Of a stretch of DNA of 43,932 nt, positions 1-9,378 are shown piece by piece; the stretch's first letter is position 1; each line of letters starts with the position of its first letter. Position numbers and translations under genes: made by a program. Below the pieces are notes generated by a model. The model saw nothing but the letters and a program-made list of their open reading frames with translations. It did no database searches and was not told the DNA's origin. This DNA comes from Theionarchaea archaeon. Lineage in GTDB: Archaea; Methanobacteriota_B; Thermococci; Methanofastidiosales; SZ-28-30. The stretch lies in the NCBI GenBank assembly GCA_018992685.1, contig JACVGT010000027.1, positions 1-43,932 of the forward strand, read 5' to 3'.

Positions 1-660
1 ATAGACTGCTTCCCTTTCTGTTAGATCTGGATTGATCTTTTTCAGGAGTCTCCCCAGGAGGTCATATTCATAGTGATAGGTATACCCTCTGGCATCAGTA
101 ATGGAGGTAATGTTCCCCAAATCATCATACACGGCAGATACCGTATTCTGTAAGGGGTCTATGATCTCTGTCATATAAGCTGCATTGTACTCAGGTCCAT
201 AGACAAACTGAACGGTACCATAGTCATTTGTTGCAGATACCATATTCCCGTGTGCATCGTAGGCAAAGGACTTCTCATACACGTCTGGTGTGGAATCCAC
301 AGGTACGTATAAGGCCCAGGAGAAGCGGGTGGTATAGCTACTTGACTCAGAGAATTCTAAGGTATTTTCCAGTGAGAAGTTCTGACCTGAATTGCATTCC
401 CGTGGGTGTCGGTAATCGACTGAAGTAACCCCCAGGAAGAAAACTCCAGGATTCTCCCATCCTTCAGATATAACGTATGAGTTTCATCCATGTGCCTAAT
501 CAATCTGAAATGGTCTCCCTTGTGGTTGTTGAATACCTGTTCCTCAGGGATCTGAAAATCCACCCTGTGTCGTGGAATCAACAATGACAGGATACACTCT
601 CTCCGGTGATTCTAACCAGTCCAACCCTGATGGCAGAAACGGTGAAACGATTCCATGCTG
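1..660 (-). pseudogene. RHS/YD-repeat protein, degraded copy running off the left edge
   Basis: This is a broken paralogue of the complete RHS gene at 1995-7565. Three blocks of that protein can be matched in order, each in a different frame. Around 600-640 is the end of the N-terminal domain (DWLESPERVYPVIVDS, compare WLESAQYPVVID in the intact gene). From about 545 down to 390 is the start of the YD region (HFRL...GRILEF...DTHGNAIQ). From 378 to the edge is an uninterrupted stretch matching a region several hundred residues further on (ENTLEFSESS, then YVPVDSTPD and YDLLGRLLKK). The joins therefore represent internal deletions with frameshifts: at 378 the frame changes exactly where the intact gene would contain several hundred more residues. 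The last block is still open at base 1, so the gene may continue outside the window. Confidence 0.8.
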
Positions 661-791
661 ACCAGGATGCTCAGAGAGAACTTGAGGAATGGAGAGGGCA
701 AATGGCTGACGTGGAGAAGATGTTGAAAGTAATGGTCAAGATACCTGGGTTTGATAAACTGGTTGAGGAAGCTGCTGACAAGTCTGTGTAG
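630..791 (+). CDS. Small hypothetical protein or fragment, 53 residues
   Basis: A short charged reading frame starts at an ATG and encodes a helix-rich peptide (ADQDAQRELEEWRGQ, then KLVEEAADKSV). Its composition looks like the C-terminal helical end of a larger protein, for example a transposase-associated or Rpn-type nuclease, but I cannot identify it. It sits on the opposite strand at the point where the RHS remnant loses its N-terminus, so it may be the scrap of an inserted gene. No Shine-Dalgarno or TATA box is visible before it. It could also be chance. Confidence 0.25.
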   Translation: MAETVKRFHADQDAQRELEEWRGQMADVEKMLKVMVKIPGFDKLVEEAADKSV

Positions 792-858
792 TGGTACCAC
801 CTGGGAATGCAGAAGGTGTTGATTCTGACTCCTGATAAAAACTGCAGTTGTTGCATGG

Positions 859-1056
859 TCAAGAAGACTGATACTTAATTGGGTCAGTCTTGCTCATCTT
901 CTCTATTCTGTTGGGCATATTGTGTTCGACTGCTAGCTCATTACCGGGTCTTAGAAGGGGCACAAAGAGACCCGTTAAAGACCAGCGATGGAACCCTTTT
1001 AGAGAGTATTCGGTGGTTATGTTACTGCTGTCGTCATACGTGTAATCCATGATCAT
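859..1056 (-). pseudogene. RHS YD-repeat fragment
   Basis: The first dozen codons (MDYTYDDSSNIT) match the YD repeat LDYTYDNSSNIT of the intact RHS protein at 1995-7565. After that the frame no longer resembles RHS. It is a short displaced piece of an RHS gene, in the same orientation as the intact gene and its other remnant, as expected where RHS paralogues recombine. Confidence 0.45.
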
Positions 1057-1356
1057 ACTCCCAATTCTCTCAGGAAAAGGAGGGGGGATGAGAGGGAGTA
1101 GGTGTGATGGAGGTTATTATGCTGCAGCTGCGCTGGGGGCTTTGTGCAATATCAGCACTGGAATGTAGATATACCGTAATTTCAGGGTGAGAACGGGCTC
1201 CCATTACTGCCGCACCTTCCATGCAGATAGTCCGGTAGCACAAGGCTGCTCCTTCCGAATTGCATGCTGCAGTTCTAATGTGACCAGTCTTGCTCTTAGT
1301 ATGCACGCGATATAAGAATGCTTCCCTTTTCAAGTTTGGAGAAGAACCTACACAGA
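1057..1356. other. Gene-poor spacer between RHS debris and membrane protein gene
   Basis: I see no convincing complete gene here. An 87-codon frame on the minus strand (1070-1333) has a protein-like middle (TAACNSEGAALCYRTICMEG, then GARSHPEITVYL) that might be the scrap of an enzyme gene, but it has no recognisable start region. On the plus strand a 23-codon frame (1119-1190) follows a GGAGG. Confidence 0.3.
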
Positions 1357-1638
1357 CTATGTTCGATGACGATCACGCAAGATCCTCCACGAGTGTTTCA
1401 TCCTCGAAATCGAATCACCCAAAAACAAAACTGCGCCAAGCCACATAAAAGGAACGCCCACCCACCAAAGACTCAGTATCATGGCTGACCCTATTCCCAG
1501 AAATAGTATACCAAGGGGCATTATTGCAGTCCTTGAATTGAGTGATGACGTCTTTTTCAGATAAACAAAGTACAGAACTGCAAATAGGATCACCAAGAAG
1601 GTAAAGTAAAAAAGGCTAAGATATGCAAGATTTTCCAT
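1357..1638 (-). CDS. Small membrane protein downstream of RHS, 93 residues
   Basis: The protein has about three hydrophobic segments: residues 5-27, 39-57 and 59-75. They are followed by a basic C-terminus (SWRILRDRHRT). There is a good ribosome binding site, GAGGTGAT, eight bases before the ATG. The first 23 bases overlap the end of the preceding gene, so the two are probably translated together. It is the third gene of an RHS operon. In polymorphic-toxin loci this position is usually held by immunity genes, and a membrane location would suit protection from a membrane-acting tip. I recognise no family, so an immunity role is inference from position only. Confidence 0.65.
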   Translation of the reverse strand: MENLAYLSLFYFTFLVILFAVLYFVYLKKTSSLNSRTAIMPLGILFLGIGSAMILSLWWVGVPFMWLGAVLFLGDSISRMKHSWRILRDRHRT

Positions 1639-1993
1639 TCATATCACCTCTCCTCGCATGATTCAGATATATGTTCTTCAGAAAACGGAGGATTAATGGA
1701 ACCTGAATGCAAGTAAGTACCATTAGTGCCACTTCAAATCTAAGAATTTCTGCAGCAAAGAAGAGCCAGAGGAGACCAAGGACAACAAATGGGATGATTA
1801 TCGAGAACGCCTTGGCTCCGGCAAAGAACAAAGGCGCAGCTTCTTCCAAGCTATTAGACAGTGTCCCAGAATCAATTTCAGTCTCGTTTTTTTTGCAATA
1901 GTAGATCAAAAAGGCTGTCACTATTGTTGTTATTACGAAAAGAACACTAGTCACAATCCTGACTGTTAGTGATAAGATCATGGCAATATCCAT
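1616..1993 (-). CDS. Small membrane protein immediately downstream of RHS, 125 residues
   Basis: It starts one base after the stop codon of the RHS gene, with AAGGAG seven bases before its ATG. This is close coupling. Hydrophobic segments lie at about residues 5-31, 57-80 and 84-104, with an acidic/polar loop between the first two (KKNETEIDSGTLSNSLEEA) and a basic C-terminal tail. No enzymatic motif is visible and I do not recognise the family. Coupling to an RHS gene whose variable tip is hydrophobic makes a cognate immunity or partner protein the simplest guess, but a structural partner that anchors the RHS shell in the membrane would fit equally well. Confidence 0.7.
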   Translation of the reverse strand: MDIAMILSLTVRIVTSVLFVITTIVTAFLIYYCKKNETEIDSGTLSNSLEEAAPLFFAGAKAFSIIIPFVVLGLLWLFFAAEILRFEVALMVLTCIQVPLILRFLKNIYLNHARRGDMNGKSCIS

Positions 1994-1994
1994 T

Positions 1995-4900
1995 TCATCG
2001 CTCCTTGCTTAGGATTTTATATAGTGCGTACGTGCCCAATATGACTCCGCCTATAATCAACCCCGCTCCCACAGCTAAAAAAAGTAGGCCCACTACGGTG
2101 GCTATAGCCACACCCTCAGCCACACCTGCACTAAAAAGAGCTATACCAAGCCAAGCCGGTCCAATACCAAATATAACTGCTGTTACTGCACCTAAAGCTA
2201 ACAGCTCATCTTTATCAGATTCGAGGCTTGGTATCCCACCGAATCCCATGAGATTGAATCCTGCTTCAGCTAGAAGTAAGGAACTCAAGAGGCTTTCTTT
2301 TCTTTGTGTCAGGCTCTTCTCTTCAGCCTTCTCAAGTTCCTTTCTGAGCTTATCATGTTCTTTTTCTCTTGCCTTGTCTCTTGCTTTGTCTTCCCAGTCT
2401 CCGATATTTTCTCCTTTCTTTGAGTCTATTGTGACGTCACCTTCACTTGTGGGGATTGTAATAACTCCATTGCCTCCGTAGACAGGATCTCCGGTGATTT
2501 CCGGCTCATCTACGTCGCCTCCACCTTCGATGCAAGGTTCAGTCGGCTTGTAAGATTCTCCCCACGGATCCGTGTAACTCAACGGATTGTTCTGGCAATA
2601 TGCAAACCGATTCAGACTCTGTGGATTAGACACATGCCCTATGAGGGAATCTCTGGTTATGAACCGTCCTAGGTCAGGATCGTAATACCGGGCGCCATAG
2701 TAGTAAAGACCAGTCTCGTCCAATTCTTTTCCAGTAAATGTATAATACTCAGTCCCTTCTTGTGTACTGACCTCTCCAAAAGGACGATAGGCTACAGCGA
2801 CGATTATGTTTCTACTTTCATCTGTTGCGAGCCTAGTAGATCCTAGATGATCACCAGAATAGTAGAAAATGTTTGATTCTTCGTCAACAGTCGTTCTCTT
2901 TGCCAGTCTCCCTGTTGGCCCATAGATATAGCAGGCAGTACCAGTCGAAGTCATTTCGTACACAACATCCAATTTGGAATATATATAGGTTGTGGTTACA
3001 CTGTTTTCCGTTGCTTGGATTCTCCTGCCATCACCATCATATGCATATTCCCCTATAGTTTCTGAGTTCTCTTCCACTTCAGTTAACCTGTTGGCATAAT
3101 CATAGGTGTAGTCCCACGTGTCATTTCCCTTGGCTTTCTGTGTCCTGTTTCCATTGTCATCGTACGTGAAAGAAGTGCCATCTGATAATGCAGTCACTTC
3201 ATTCACGACGTTTACCGTGTATGTTACGCCATCCTTTCCTGTTCTATTCCCTGCTTTGTCATACGAGTAACTATGAGACCAGGAGTTGCAGCTAGCAGAG
3301 GTTAATCGATCCAGTCCATCGTAGCTATAAGATTCAGTATCAGAATGCCACGAGGAACTAGTATCTCTCCATCCATTCACGAGCTGGGTGATATTGCTGC
3401 TGTTGTCGTATGTGTAATCCAGATCCAAGTAGGAGGTTGCACCATTCTTGACATCAATGGCTGAGATCCTGTCTCGTGAATCATACGAGTAAGCGGCCTG
3501 TAGATCATTTCCGTAGTCGAACTGTGTCAACAGGCTTTCTGTATCATACTGGGTATTATCCATTATGATCTCATCATTAGAACCATCCACATACCTCTTA
3601 GTCTCCGTTATTCGATTCAAGTCATCATACGAGTATAGAATCTCCATGTCATCTGGATACGTCAAGGCGGTCAATCTGTTGGCAACATCATACTGGTAGG
3701 AGACCGCATAGCTACTCTGAGAAAGGTACCTGATCTCGCTGGTCATTCTATTCCACGCATCATAAGAGTAAGAAACATAGTCGCCCTGACTCAACGCATC
3801 ATCATCCATACGTATTCTGTTTGAATTCAAATCATAGGTGAATGAGACCGTAGACTGATCCTGGTATTCGATCTGAGTCATTCTGTAAATTGAATCGTAG
3901 GTATAGGCCGTTTCATTTCCGTTGCAGTCCGTAAAAGAGGCGATGTTACCCACGTTACCATATTCATATTCTTCGTAATCTGAGTCTGGGTACGTAGTCC
4001 TCGTCAACCCGAGCAGAGAAGTATATGTGTAGGTTGTGGTATGATTTTCAGCATCTGTGAAAGATAGCAGATGGCCTACTTCGTCATACTGGTAGGTGGT
4101 GGCAGCAAAAGAATCGGCAGCATACTCTTCCTCCACTTCCTCCAATCGATTCAACCAATCGTACCAGTAGATCCTGTCATATCCTCTCCCATTGGTGAAG
4201 GTAACCTTGTTATTGGTGTCATCGAATGAATAGTAAACTGAGGAGGAATCCGGGCATTGAATCTGAGTGCAGCGACCGAGAAAATCATAGGTATAGGTAT
4301 ACGAATCATTGCCAGGATCTGTAACACTTGCAATCAAATCATTGTACTGGTGTGTTCTCGAGGCAGTTGCATACAGCGTACCTGATCCATACACTCCTGT
4401 ATACCACTTGACATCTGTGAGCCGGCCCACTCTGTCGTAGTAGTATGTCACGTAATGTCTCAACTGATCAATGATAGTGATTGTCCTGTTGGTGTCATCA
4501 TACACAGCTTCCAAGTACGATCTCTGGGCCTGGCCAGATAGTAATGGAAACTCTTTCTTGGTAACCCTTCCCAACAGGTCATAGGTATAAAGGTAATCAT
4601 ATCCAGATTCTGCATCAACGCCTCTTGGTTCCTGTATGGAGGTAATCCATCCTCTGTAGGAGTCGTAGGTAGCCTTGGTGGCAATAGTATCCTGGCCCAC
4701 AGTGGCTGAGATTTCTGTCAAGTATGCGTAAGAATAGGTGGCAGAATAGGTCAAAGAGAGGGTATTGGATTCAGCATCAGTGACAGACGTGACATTTCCA
4801 TAGGTATCATACTGCATACTGGTGGTATAGGTGTCTGGTGAATTGTCCACAGGAACATACAATGTCCAGGAAAATTTGGTGTTCGGTGCAGAGGATTCAG

Positions 4901-7565
4901 TGAAGTATAATGTGTTTTCACCATTTGTCAAACTGGTAACAGCGACCTGGGCTGTTGTATTTGCCAGATTTGTAGAGACAGGTTTCCAGGCGGATCCATT
5001 TACATCATACTGGACCTGTGCAGGATACGCTTTCCAGTAAGCGGTCACTGTGAAACCATGCGACTGTTGGTTACACGAGGGATTTGTCGTGCAGCTTTGA
5101 TACCCCAGAGTGTTAGGATAGTGGGTAAAAGGTCCAATATAGGCCCAGTCCTGGTAGATATCCACATCGGGGAAAACACCACATGAATAGGTATAGTACG
5201 TCTTGTAATTGCTGGATTGCCAGCTACAGAGCGTCCAGGTGGCATTAGTGCAGTCCATCCCGTAATCTGGAGTGTAGGAATGTACTTCTGAATAGGTAGG
5301 ATCAGAGGCCAACCCAGTAATCTGTAATACAGCATTTCCAGCTACCGTATAACCTGTCAAATCAACGGAGAAAGAAGTACTGCTGGTGTTCTCGTTAAAA
5401 GTCCCGGAAAAGGTCTCGTATGAGGTGTAATCTCCAAACAGAGAGTCAGATTCCGTGGGATGGGCCTCCCCATCGTAAGTCACATATACTTCTCTCACAT
5501 AGGTATCATCCTGTTTTTCTGCCATGCCAATCAAGGCCGTATGCACAGAGGAGGGCACAGTACTATTGGAGAATTTATTGGTGAAGGTCTGTTCTATTGT
5601 ACCCGTATTGTCCATGAAGAATCCTGCATCACTGGTGTTGGCATAGGAGAAAAACTTCTCATGGCCTCCTGCATCTTTCGTATAGGTGATGTTCCCCCAG
5701 TTATCGTATGCGCAGTAGGTGGTGTATGAAAGCGTCGATCCATCATTATATACATTCAGCTGCGTAACTGCCTTTTGAGAATTGTAGGTGTATGTGTATT
5801 TTCTGATAGGTGTAGCTGATGCATTCTTAGTTGTCTGTTCCGTGACTAACCCACTACTATTTATGGTGAAGTGGTAGGAACCTTTCGCGACATCTGACTC
5901 ATTCTTTATGGTGGCTGCAGAAGATGTGATTGCTTGAAACGTTCCCGTGTAAGAGAAAGCTGTGTGGCGGACTTGATTCGTCTCATACACTCTCTGGTCA
6001 GTAACATAATACTTGTAGTAATCACTATCGGAGAACCTGTCGTACGTGTATGTCGTATACCCTGTAGTAGCATACTCTATCTTGGATAGCAGCCAATAGT
6101 TGTACCCACTGTTATAGTAGTAACTTGTTCTCCTGTTCAGAAAATCATCCATCCACTGCAAACACCCATTTCCATCATATGAGTATTCCAATTCTGCACT
6201 ATTATACGTGATCTTCCATAATCGACCACCGGAATGGCTGAGACTGACTGTCCGTCCAATAGTATCTGTTATGGTGGTCAGAGTGCCACTCTCATAGGTG
6301 AAATCTATGCTATTCTCATCAATATCTTGGATTTGAGTCAACTTCCCGGATGTATCAAATTCATAGACTGTCCCGCCGGCCATGGCCAATGTATATGTAT
6401 TATTGCCATTTTTCACCAGCGTGAAATGAGAACCAACATGATTCTCGAAGGTATTACTCACCCAGGAGATTTTGTATACGGTTCCTCCCCATAAGTGCAA
6501 GTACTTGGTACCTACATACGGGAAGTCTAGCGACCATCCTTTACCCAGATCCACAGGTGGAGCTTCATAATCATAGGGACTCGTTCCATAAAACACGGCG
6601 GGAGTCTGGTATACTCTAGTAATGTTAACATCCAGCCCCCGTCCCGGAATCACCAGATCCGTCTGGGTAATGGTCAGTAGCCCATTGGCAGGGTTAACGA
6701 ACTCCTTCAAATTCTTGAAATACTGCCCGTACGGTGTCAACCCGGAAGATTGCCAAGCATCTTCAAAGATCTGCATGGATGGGTCAATCACCACAGGGTA
6801 TTGGGCAGACTCTAGCCATTCTTGTCCTACAGCATCAATGACCTTATGCAGTTCATATCCTGTCTCCGTTTCAACTAGATCGTAATGAATATCAGTACAA
6901 ACTGAGTCTCCATCATCCTTCATGAAAGGAGGAAGTATTTCAACTACAGGGTTCCAGTCTGAAGAGAATAGTAATGATCCAGTCTCAGTGTACTCCGGTG
7001 TCATTCCATCCCAGGAGATCTCATATATGAATCGCTCGCACTCTTTAAACTCAGAAAGTATCAGGCTCTCTGTTAATAACGATGTATCTACCTCATATTC
7101 CATATCTACAGAATCAAATACACCAGAGACAGAAAGCTCATTATCCTCAGAATCACTCTCCCCAGTCTGCACTTCCTCAGAATCATTCTCCACCAATTCC
7201 AGCTCGATCCAGGCGTCTCCAATCTCCATCCTCATGGTTTGTCCATCGAAGAACACTGTGTAATATGGAGAATCTGCCATATACTCATAATCTTGGCTGC
7301 TGCTGGAGTGGACTTCTAATGGCTCATGACTGGGGGACTCAGTATATCCATAATTCTCTTCAATACCATAAACTGCATCCTGCAGTGTAACGTGCCGTAA
7401 TCTGTCAAGTGGACTCCCGGGCACAACTCCTTCAGAAGGTATATCCGTCATTCCAGCCAAGAGCTGGACATTAAATAGGAGACCCATAAAAAGAATGGCC
7501 CCAATACAAAAAACTCTAAAGATTCTGCAAACCTCATCCTTTGTACCCACATCTCTCATCCTCAT
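1995..7565 (-). CDS. Secreted RHS/YD-repeat protein with variable hydrophobic C-terminal tip, 1856 residues
   Basis: The start at 7565 is chosen because GGAGGT lies seven bases upstream; a longer frame extends 26 codons further but has no such site. Residues about 13-37 form a signal or membrane segment (FCIGAILFMGLLFNVQLLAG). An N-terminal domain of about 250 residues follows. Then comes the characteristic RHS entry sequence (NGLLTITQTDLVIPGRGLDV) and well over 1200 residues of YD repeats (YTYDLLGRV, YSYDGLDRL and similar). The RHS-associated core (GDHLGSTRLATD, TGKELDETGLYYYGARYYDPDLG) ends at the usual DPxG junction (DPWG). RHS shells enclose and deliver a C-terminal tip. Here the tip is 184 residues: an acidic linker, a charged coiled-coil-like stretch (KARDKAREKEHDKLRKELEK) and a strongly hydrophobic last 65 residues. 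No nuclease or deaminase motif is visible, so it could be pore-forming or simply a membrane anchor. Confidence 0.92.
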   Translation of the reverse strand: MRMRDVGTKDEVCRIFRVFCIGAILFMGLLFNVQLLAGMTDIPSEGVVPGSPLDRLRHVTLQDAVYGIEENYGYTESPSHEPLEVHSSSSQDYEYMADSPYYTVFFDGQTMRMEIGDAWIELELVENDSEEVQTGESDSEDNELSVSGVFDSVDMEYEVDTSLLTESLILSEFKECERFIYEISWDGMTPEYTETGSLLFSSDWNPVVEILPPFMKDDGDSVCTDIHYDLVETETGYELHKVIDAVGQEWLESAQYPVVIDPSMQIFEDAWQSSGLTPYGQYFKNLKEFVNPANGLLTITQTDLVIPGRGLDVNITRVYQTPAVFYGTSPYDYEAPPVDLGKGWSLDFPYVGTKYLHLWGGTVYKISWVSNTFENHVGSHFTLVKNGNNTYTLAMAGGTVYEFDTSGKLTQIQDIDENSIDFTYESGTLTTITDTIGRTVSLSHSGGRLWKITYNSAELEYSYDGNGCLQWMDDFLNRRTSYYYNSGYNYWLLSKIEYATTGYTTYTYDRFSDSDYYKYYVTDQRVYETNQVRHTAFSYTGTFQAITSSAATIKNESDVAKGSYHFTINSSGLVTEQTTKNASATPIRKYTYTYNSQKAVTQLNVYNDGSTLSYTTYCAYDNWGNITYTKDAGGHEKFFSYANTSDAGFFMDNTGTIEQTFTNKFSNSTVPSSVHTALIGMAEKQDDTYVREVYVTYDGEAHPTESDSLFGDYTSYETFSGTFNENTSSTSFSVDLTGYTVAGNAVLQITGLASDPTYSEVHSYTPDYGMDCTNATWTLCSWQSSNYKTYYTYSCGVFPDVDIYQDWAYIGPFTHYPNTLGYQSCTTNPSCNQQSHGFTVTAYWKAYPAQVQYDVNGSAWKPVSTNLANTTAQVAVTSLTNGENTLYFTESSAPNTKFSWTLYVPVDNSPDTYTTSMQYDTYGNVTSVTDAESNTLSLTYSATYSYAYLTEISATVGQDTIATKATYDSYRGWITSIQEPRGVDAESGYDYLYTYDLLGRVTKKEFPLLSGQAQRSYLEAVYDDTNRTITIIDQLRHYVTYYYDRVGRLTDVKWYTGVYGSGTLYATASRTHQYNDLIASVTDPGNDSYTYTYDFLGRCTQIQCPDSSSVYYSFDDTNNKVTFTNGRGYDRIYWYDWLNRLEEVEEEYAADSFAATTYQYDEVGHLLSFTDAENHTTTYTYTSLLGLTRTTYPDSDYEEYEYGNVGNIASFTDCNGNETAYTYDSIYRMTQIEYQDQSTVSFTYDLNSNRIRMDDDALSQGDYVSYSYDAWNRMTSEIRYLSQSSYAVSYQYDVANRLTALTYPDDMEILYSYDDLNRITETKRYVDGSNDEIIMDNTQYDTESLLTQFDYGNDLQAAYSYDSRDRISAIDVKNGATSYLDLDYTYDNSSNITQLVNGWRDTSSSWHSDTESYSYDGLDRLTSASCNSWSHSYSYDKAGNRTGKDGVTYTVNVVNEVTALSDGTSFTYDDNGNRTQKAKGNDTWDYTYDYANRLTEVEENSETIGEYAYDGDGRRIQATENSVTTTYIYSKLDVVYEMTSTGTACYIYGPTGRLAKRTTVDEESNIFYYSGDHLGSTRLATDESRNIIVAVAYRPFGEVSTQEGTEYYTFTGKELDETGLYYYGARYYDPDLGRFITRDSLIGHVSNPQSLNRFAYCQNNPLSYTDPWGESYKPTEPCIEGGGDVDEPEITGDPVYGGNGVITIPTSEGDVTIDSKKGENIGDWEDKARDKAREKEHDKLRKELEKAEEKSLTQRKESLLSSLLLAEAGFNLMGFGGIPSLESDKDELLALGAVTAVIFGIGPAWLGIALFSAGVAEGVAIATVVGLLFLAVGAGLIIGGVILGTYALYKILSKER

Positions 7566-7671
7566 GTTCCCAACCTCCAAAGCTTTGTACTGACTTCGCC
7601 GTCTGCATGTGCATACTTTTCGATCTGTAGACTTTGCCGTCAATACAGTTCAGCCACGGATATCTGTGCGA

Positions 7672-7685
7672 TATTTTATTTAAAC
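7672..7685 (-). promoter_or_regulatory. Possible TATA box for the RHS operon
   Basis: The minus strand reads AGTTTAAATAAAAT, a fair archaeal TATA element, about 110 bases before the RHS start. It is the best AT-rich element in this spacer, but the leader would be long (about 80 bases), so the call is weak. Confidence 0.3.
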
Positions 7686-7874
7686 TTTTCGGTTCGGTTT
7701 GTATGAAATGTACTCTTATCTCAGTCTTGTGGTAACTAAGGCCGGACATATTAGTCTTGATTTGGGATTTTGTCTTTGAACGAATTTCCAGGATGACCTA
7801 TTTTCGTTATCAATTCTTGAAAGAACTAATTAGAGTTAATTGAAATCTTCATCATGTCTTATTTCTCTGGGGAG

Positions 7875-7917
7875 AAAAATATCCGTATGAAAATCATTCA
7901 ATTCAAAAGGATTGAAT
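7875..7917 (-). terminator. Possible terminator of the two-radical-SAM operon
   Basis: Downstream of the second radical SAM gene on the minus strand there is a 7-base-pair inverted repeat (ATTCAAT at 7896-7902 with ATTGAAT at 7911-7917), followed by T-rich sequence (GATTTTC, then ATTTTTC). Archaeal termination depends mainly on oligo-T tracts. The rest of the 7643-7974 spacer holds AT-rich sequence with no further gene that I can support. Confidence 0.3.
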
Positions 7918-7974
7918 CCAGCACTATACTGCTCTCTCGAGTTCCGGAAGCTTGTAACTTCTCACCTTTCCCAC

Positions 7975-9339
7975 CTACATTCTCTGTCCCACAAAAAGAG
8001 GAGCCCCGTACTCCAGAAAAGCTCTGTACTTTTCACAGTATCCTTCAAAGAGCGTCCCCGATTGAAGGTATGCCTCATATGCACATCCTCCTCCACACAT
8101 CAGCGCCACGTCACATGTCCTGCATCGTGGAATAGACAACACATCTCTGTTCATCCAATCCTCAAACTTCTCATTGAATTTCAATTCCGGAATGAACTGC
8201 CCAACAGAAAAGGTCCTATCTCCCACGGCCCGGGGACAGCAATAAATGTCACCAAAAGGATCAAAAGAAAAAGTCTGAAAATGAGCAGAGCAATAGAAAG
8301 GTCGAGGCTGTAACTCCGTCCCCTGCAATATAGTCTGAGACAGATACCCTTCTACAAAGTACTCCCATGCGTAATGCATCACCTTGAAGAGAGAGGGTGA
8401 TTCCTTCCTCAGAGCCACAATCCTTTCTGCCATTTCAGAATAGGTCAAGAGACCTGGAGGAGTAGTATCCTTCCCAGGCAACACAGGTGTACAGGTAAAA
8501 GAAATATTCTTTCTGTTGACCCAGCCATGTTCTGTGACCCAGTCCCTAAAAGTGAGTAGTTCACCAATATTCTGTGCATCAACATTGATCCTCACTCCTA
8601 TGGGTATCCCGCTATCCAGGGCATCATCTATACCCTCCACTATTTTGAAGAAGGTACCTCCTCCGTCACTCCTCTTGCGGCGTGCATCATGGACATGTTG
8701 GCACCCATCAAGAGTCACGCCCAAGCCATCCACAGCATATTCCGAAAAGAGAGGAACAAATTCCTTGAGGTAATACCCATTCGTGTTGGCATGGAAGCTG
8801 AAGTCTCTCTCAGACCCTCTTTCCAGAATGTACGTCACGATAGAACGTGTAGAAGGGAGGAATGGCTCTCCTCCATAGAATGACATCCCCTCGACAGATT
8901 CCAGGGCAGGTATCTGCGTCATCGTCTTGAGAGCTGCATCCACAGTTTTCTCATCAATGACCACCCTCATGGTATCAGGTACAAACAGGTGGTCTGCCCA
9001 GCAGTAAGTACAGCGAAAATTGCACTGATAGGTTACAATGATGGCAGTCCGCGGATTTTGTGGTTTCTTCTGGTCTTCATATCTTTTGTTCATGAGTTCC
9101 TTTTCTTCTTCCTCTGTAAGGGTGGTGATGTACCCTTCATCTTTCAATTGAGATACAACAGCATCATTATCGACATCTGAATCAGTGGGGAATCTCGAGA
9201 GGACTTCCAGTTCCTCCCCACTCATAAGTGATGCATTTCCATACAGAGGATTGCAGACCAGGTATGACACCCCTCCTGCTGATGCGGGAAGTGGGATGAC
9301 AACAGTGTAGCTACTCTTCCGGAATGTGGATTCATTCAT
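7975..9339 (-). CDS. Radical SAM/SPASM peptide maturase, second of pair, 454 residues
   Basis: The radical SAM cluster motif CxxxCxxC is CNFRCTYC at residues 106-113, followed by GGEP (YGGEPFLP), typical of SAM binding. The C-terminal SPASM domain that holds auxiliary iron-sulfur clusters is present, with many cysteines (FYCSAHFQTF, YCCPRAVGD, RCRTCDVALMCGGGCAYE, FEGYC). SPASM enzymes commonly crosslink or otherwise modify side chains of ribosomal peptides; the family also includes anaerobic sulfatase-maturating enzymes, but no sulfatase is nearby. About 95 residues precede the cluster, as in maturases with an N-terminal peptide-binding region. The start at 9339 is preferred over 9372 because GGTGATC sits two bases before it, the same register used by other genes here. 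It lies 39 bases after a paralogue and in the same operon as a cysteine-rich small peptide. Confidence 0.9.
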   Translation of the reverse strand: MNESTFRKSSYTVVIPLPASAGGVSYLVCNPLYGNASLMSGEELEVLSRFPTDSDVDNDAVVSQLKDEGYITTLTEEEEKELMNKRYEDQKKPQNPRTAIIVTYQCNFRCTYCWADHLFVPDTMRVVIDEKTVDAALKTMTQIPALESVEGMSFYGGEPFLPSTRSIVTYILERGSERDFSFHANTNGYYLKEFVPLFSEYAVDGLGVTLDGCQHVHDARRKRSDGGGTFFKIVEGIDDALDSGIPIGVRINVDAQNIGELLTFRDWVTEHGWVNRKNISFTCTPVLPGKDTTPPGLLTYSEMAERIVALRKESPSLFKVMHYAWEYFVEGYLSQTILQGTELQPRPFYCSAHFQTFSFDPFGDIYCCPRAVGDRTFSVGQFIPELKFNEKFEDWMNRDVLSIPRCRTCDVALMCGGGCAYEAYLQSGTLFEGYCEKYRAFLEYGAPLFVGQRM

Positions 9340-9378
9340 ATGATCACCATTAGTAGTCTTATCACCTCTCATATCGTC

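Noticed and set aside
1119-1190. 23-codon frame after GGAGG on the plus strand
   Set aside because: Spacing is only five bases, there is no TATA box in position, the composition is unremarkable and it lies in decayed sequence.
9340-9372. Upstream start for the second SPASM enzyme, and a GAGGTGAT at 9362-9369
   Set aside because: The GAGGTGAT leads only to a four-codon out-of-frame ATG, and the upstream ATG at 9372 has no SD; 9339 has GGTGATC in the standard register.
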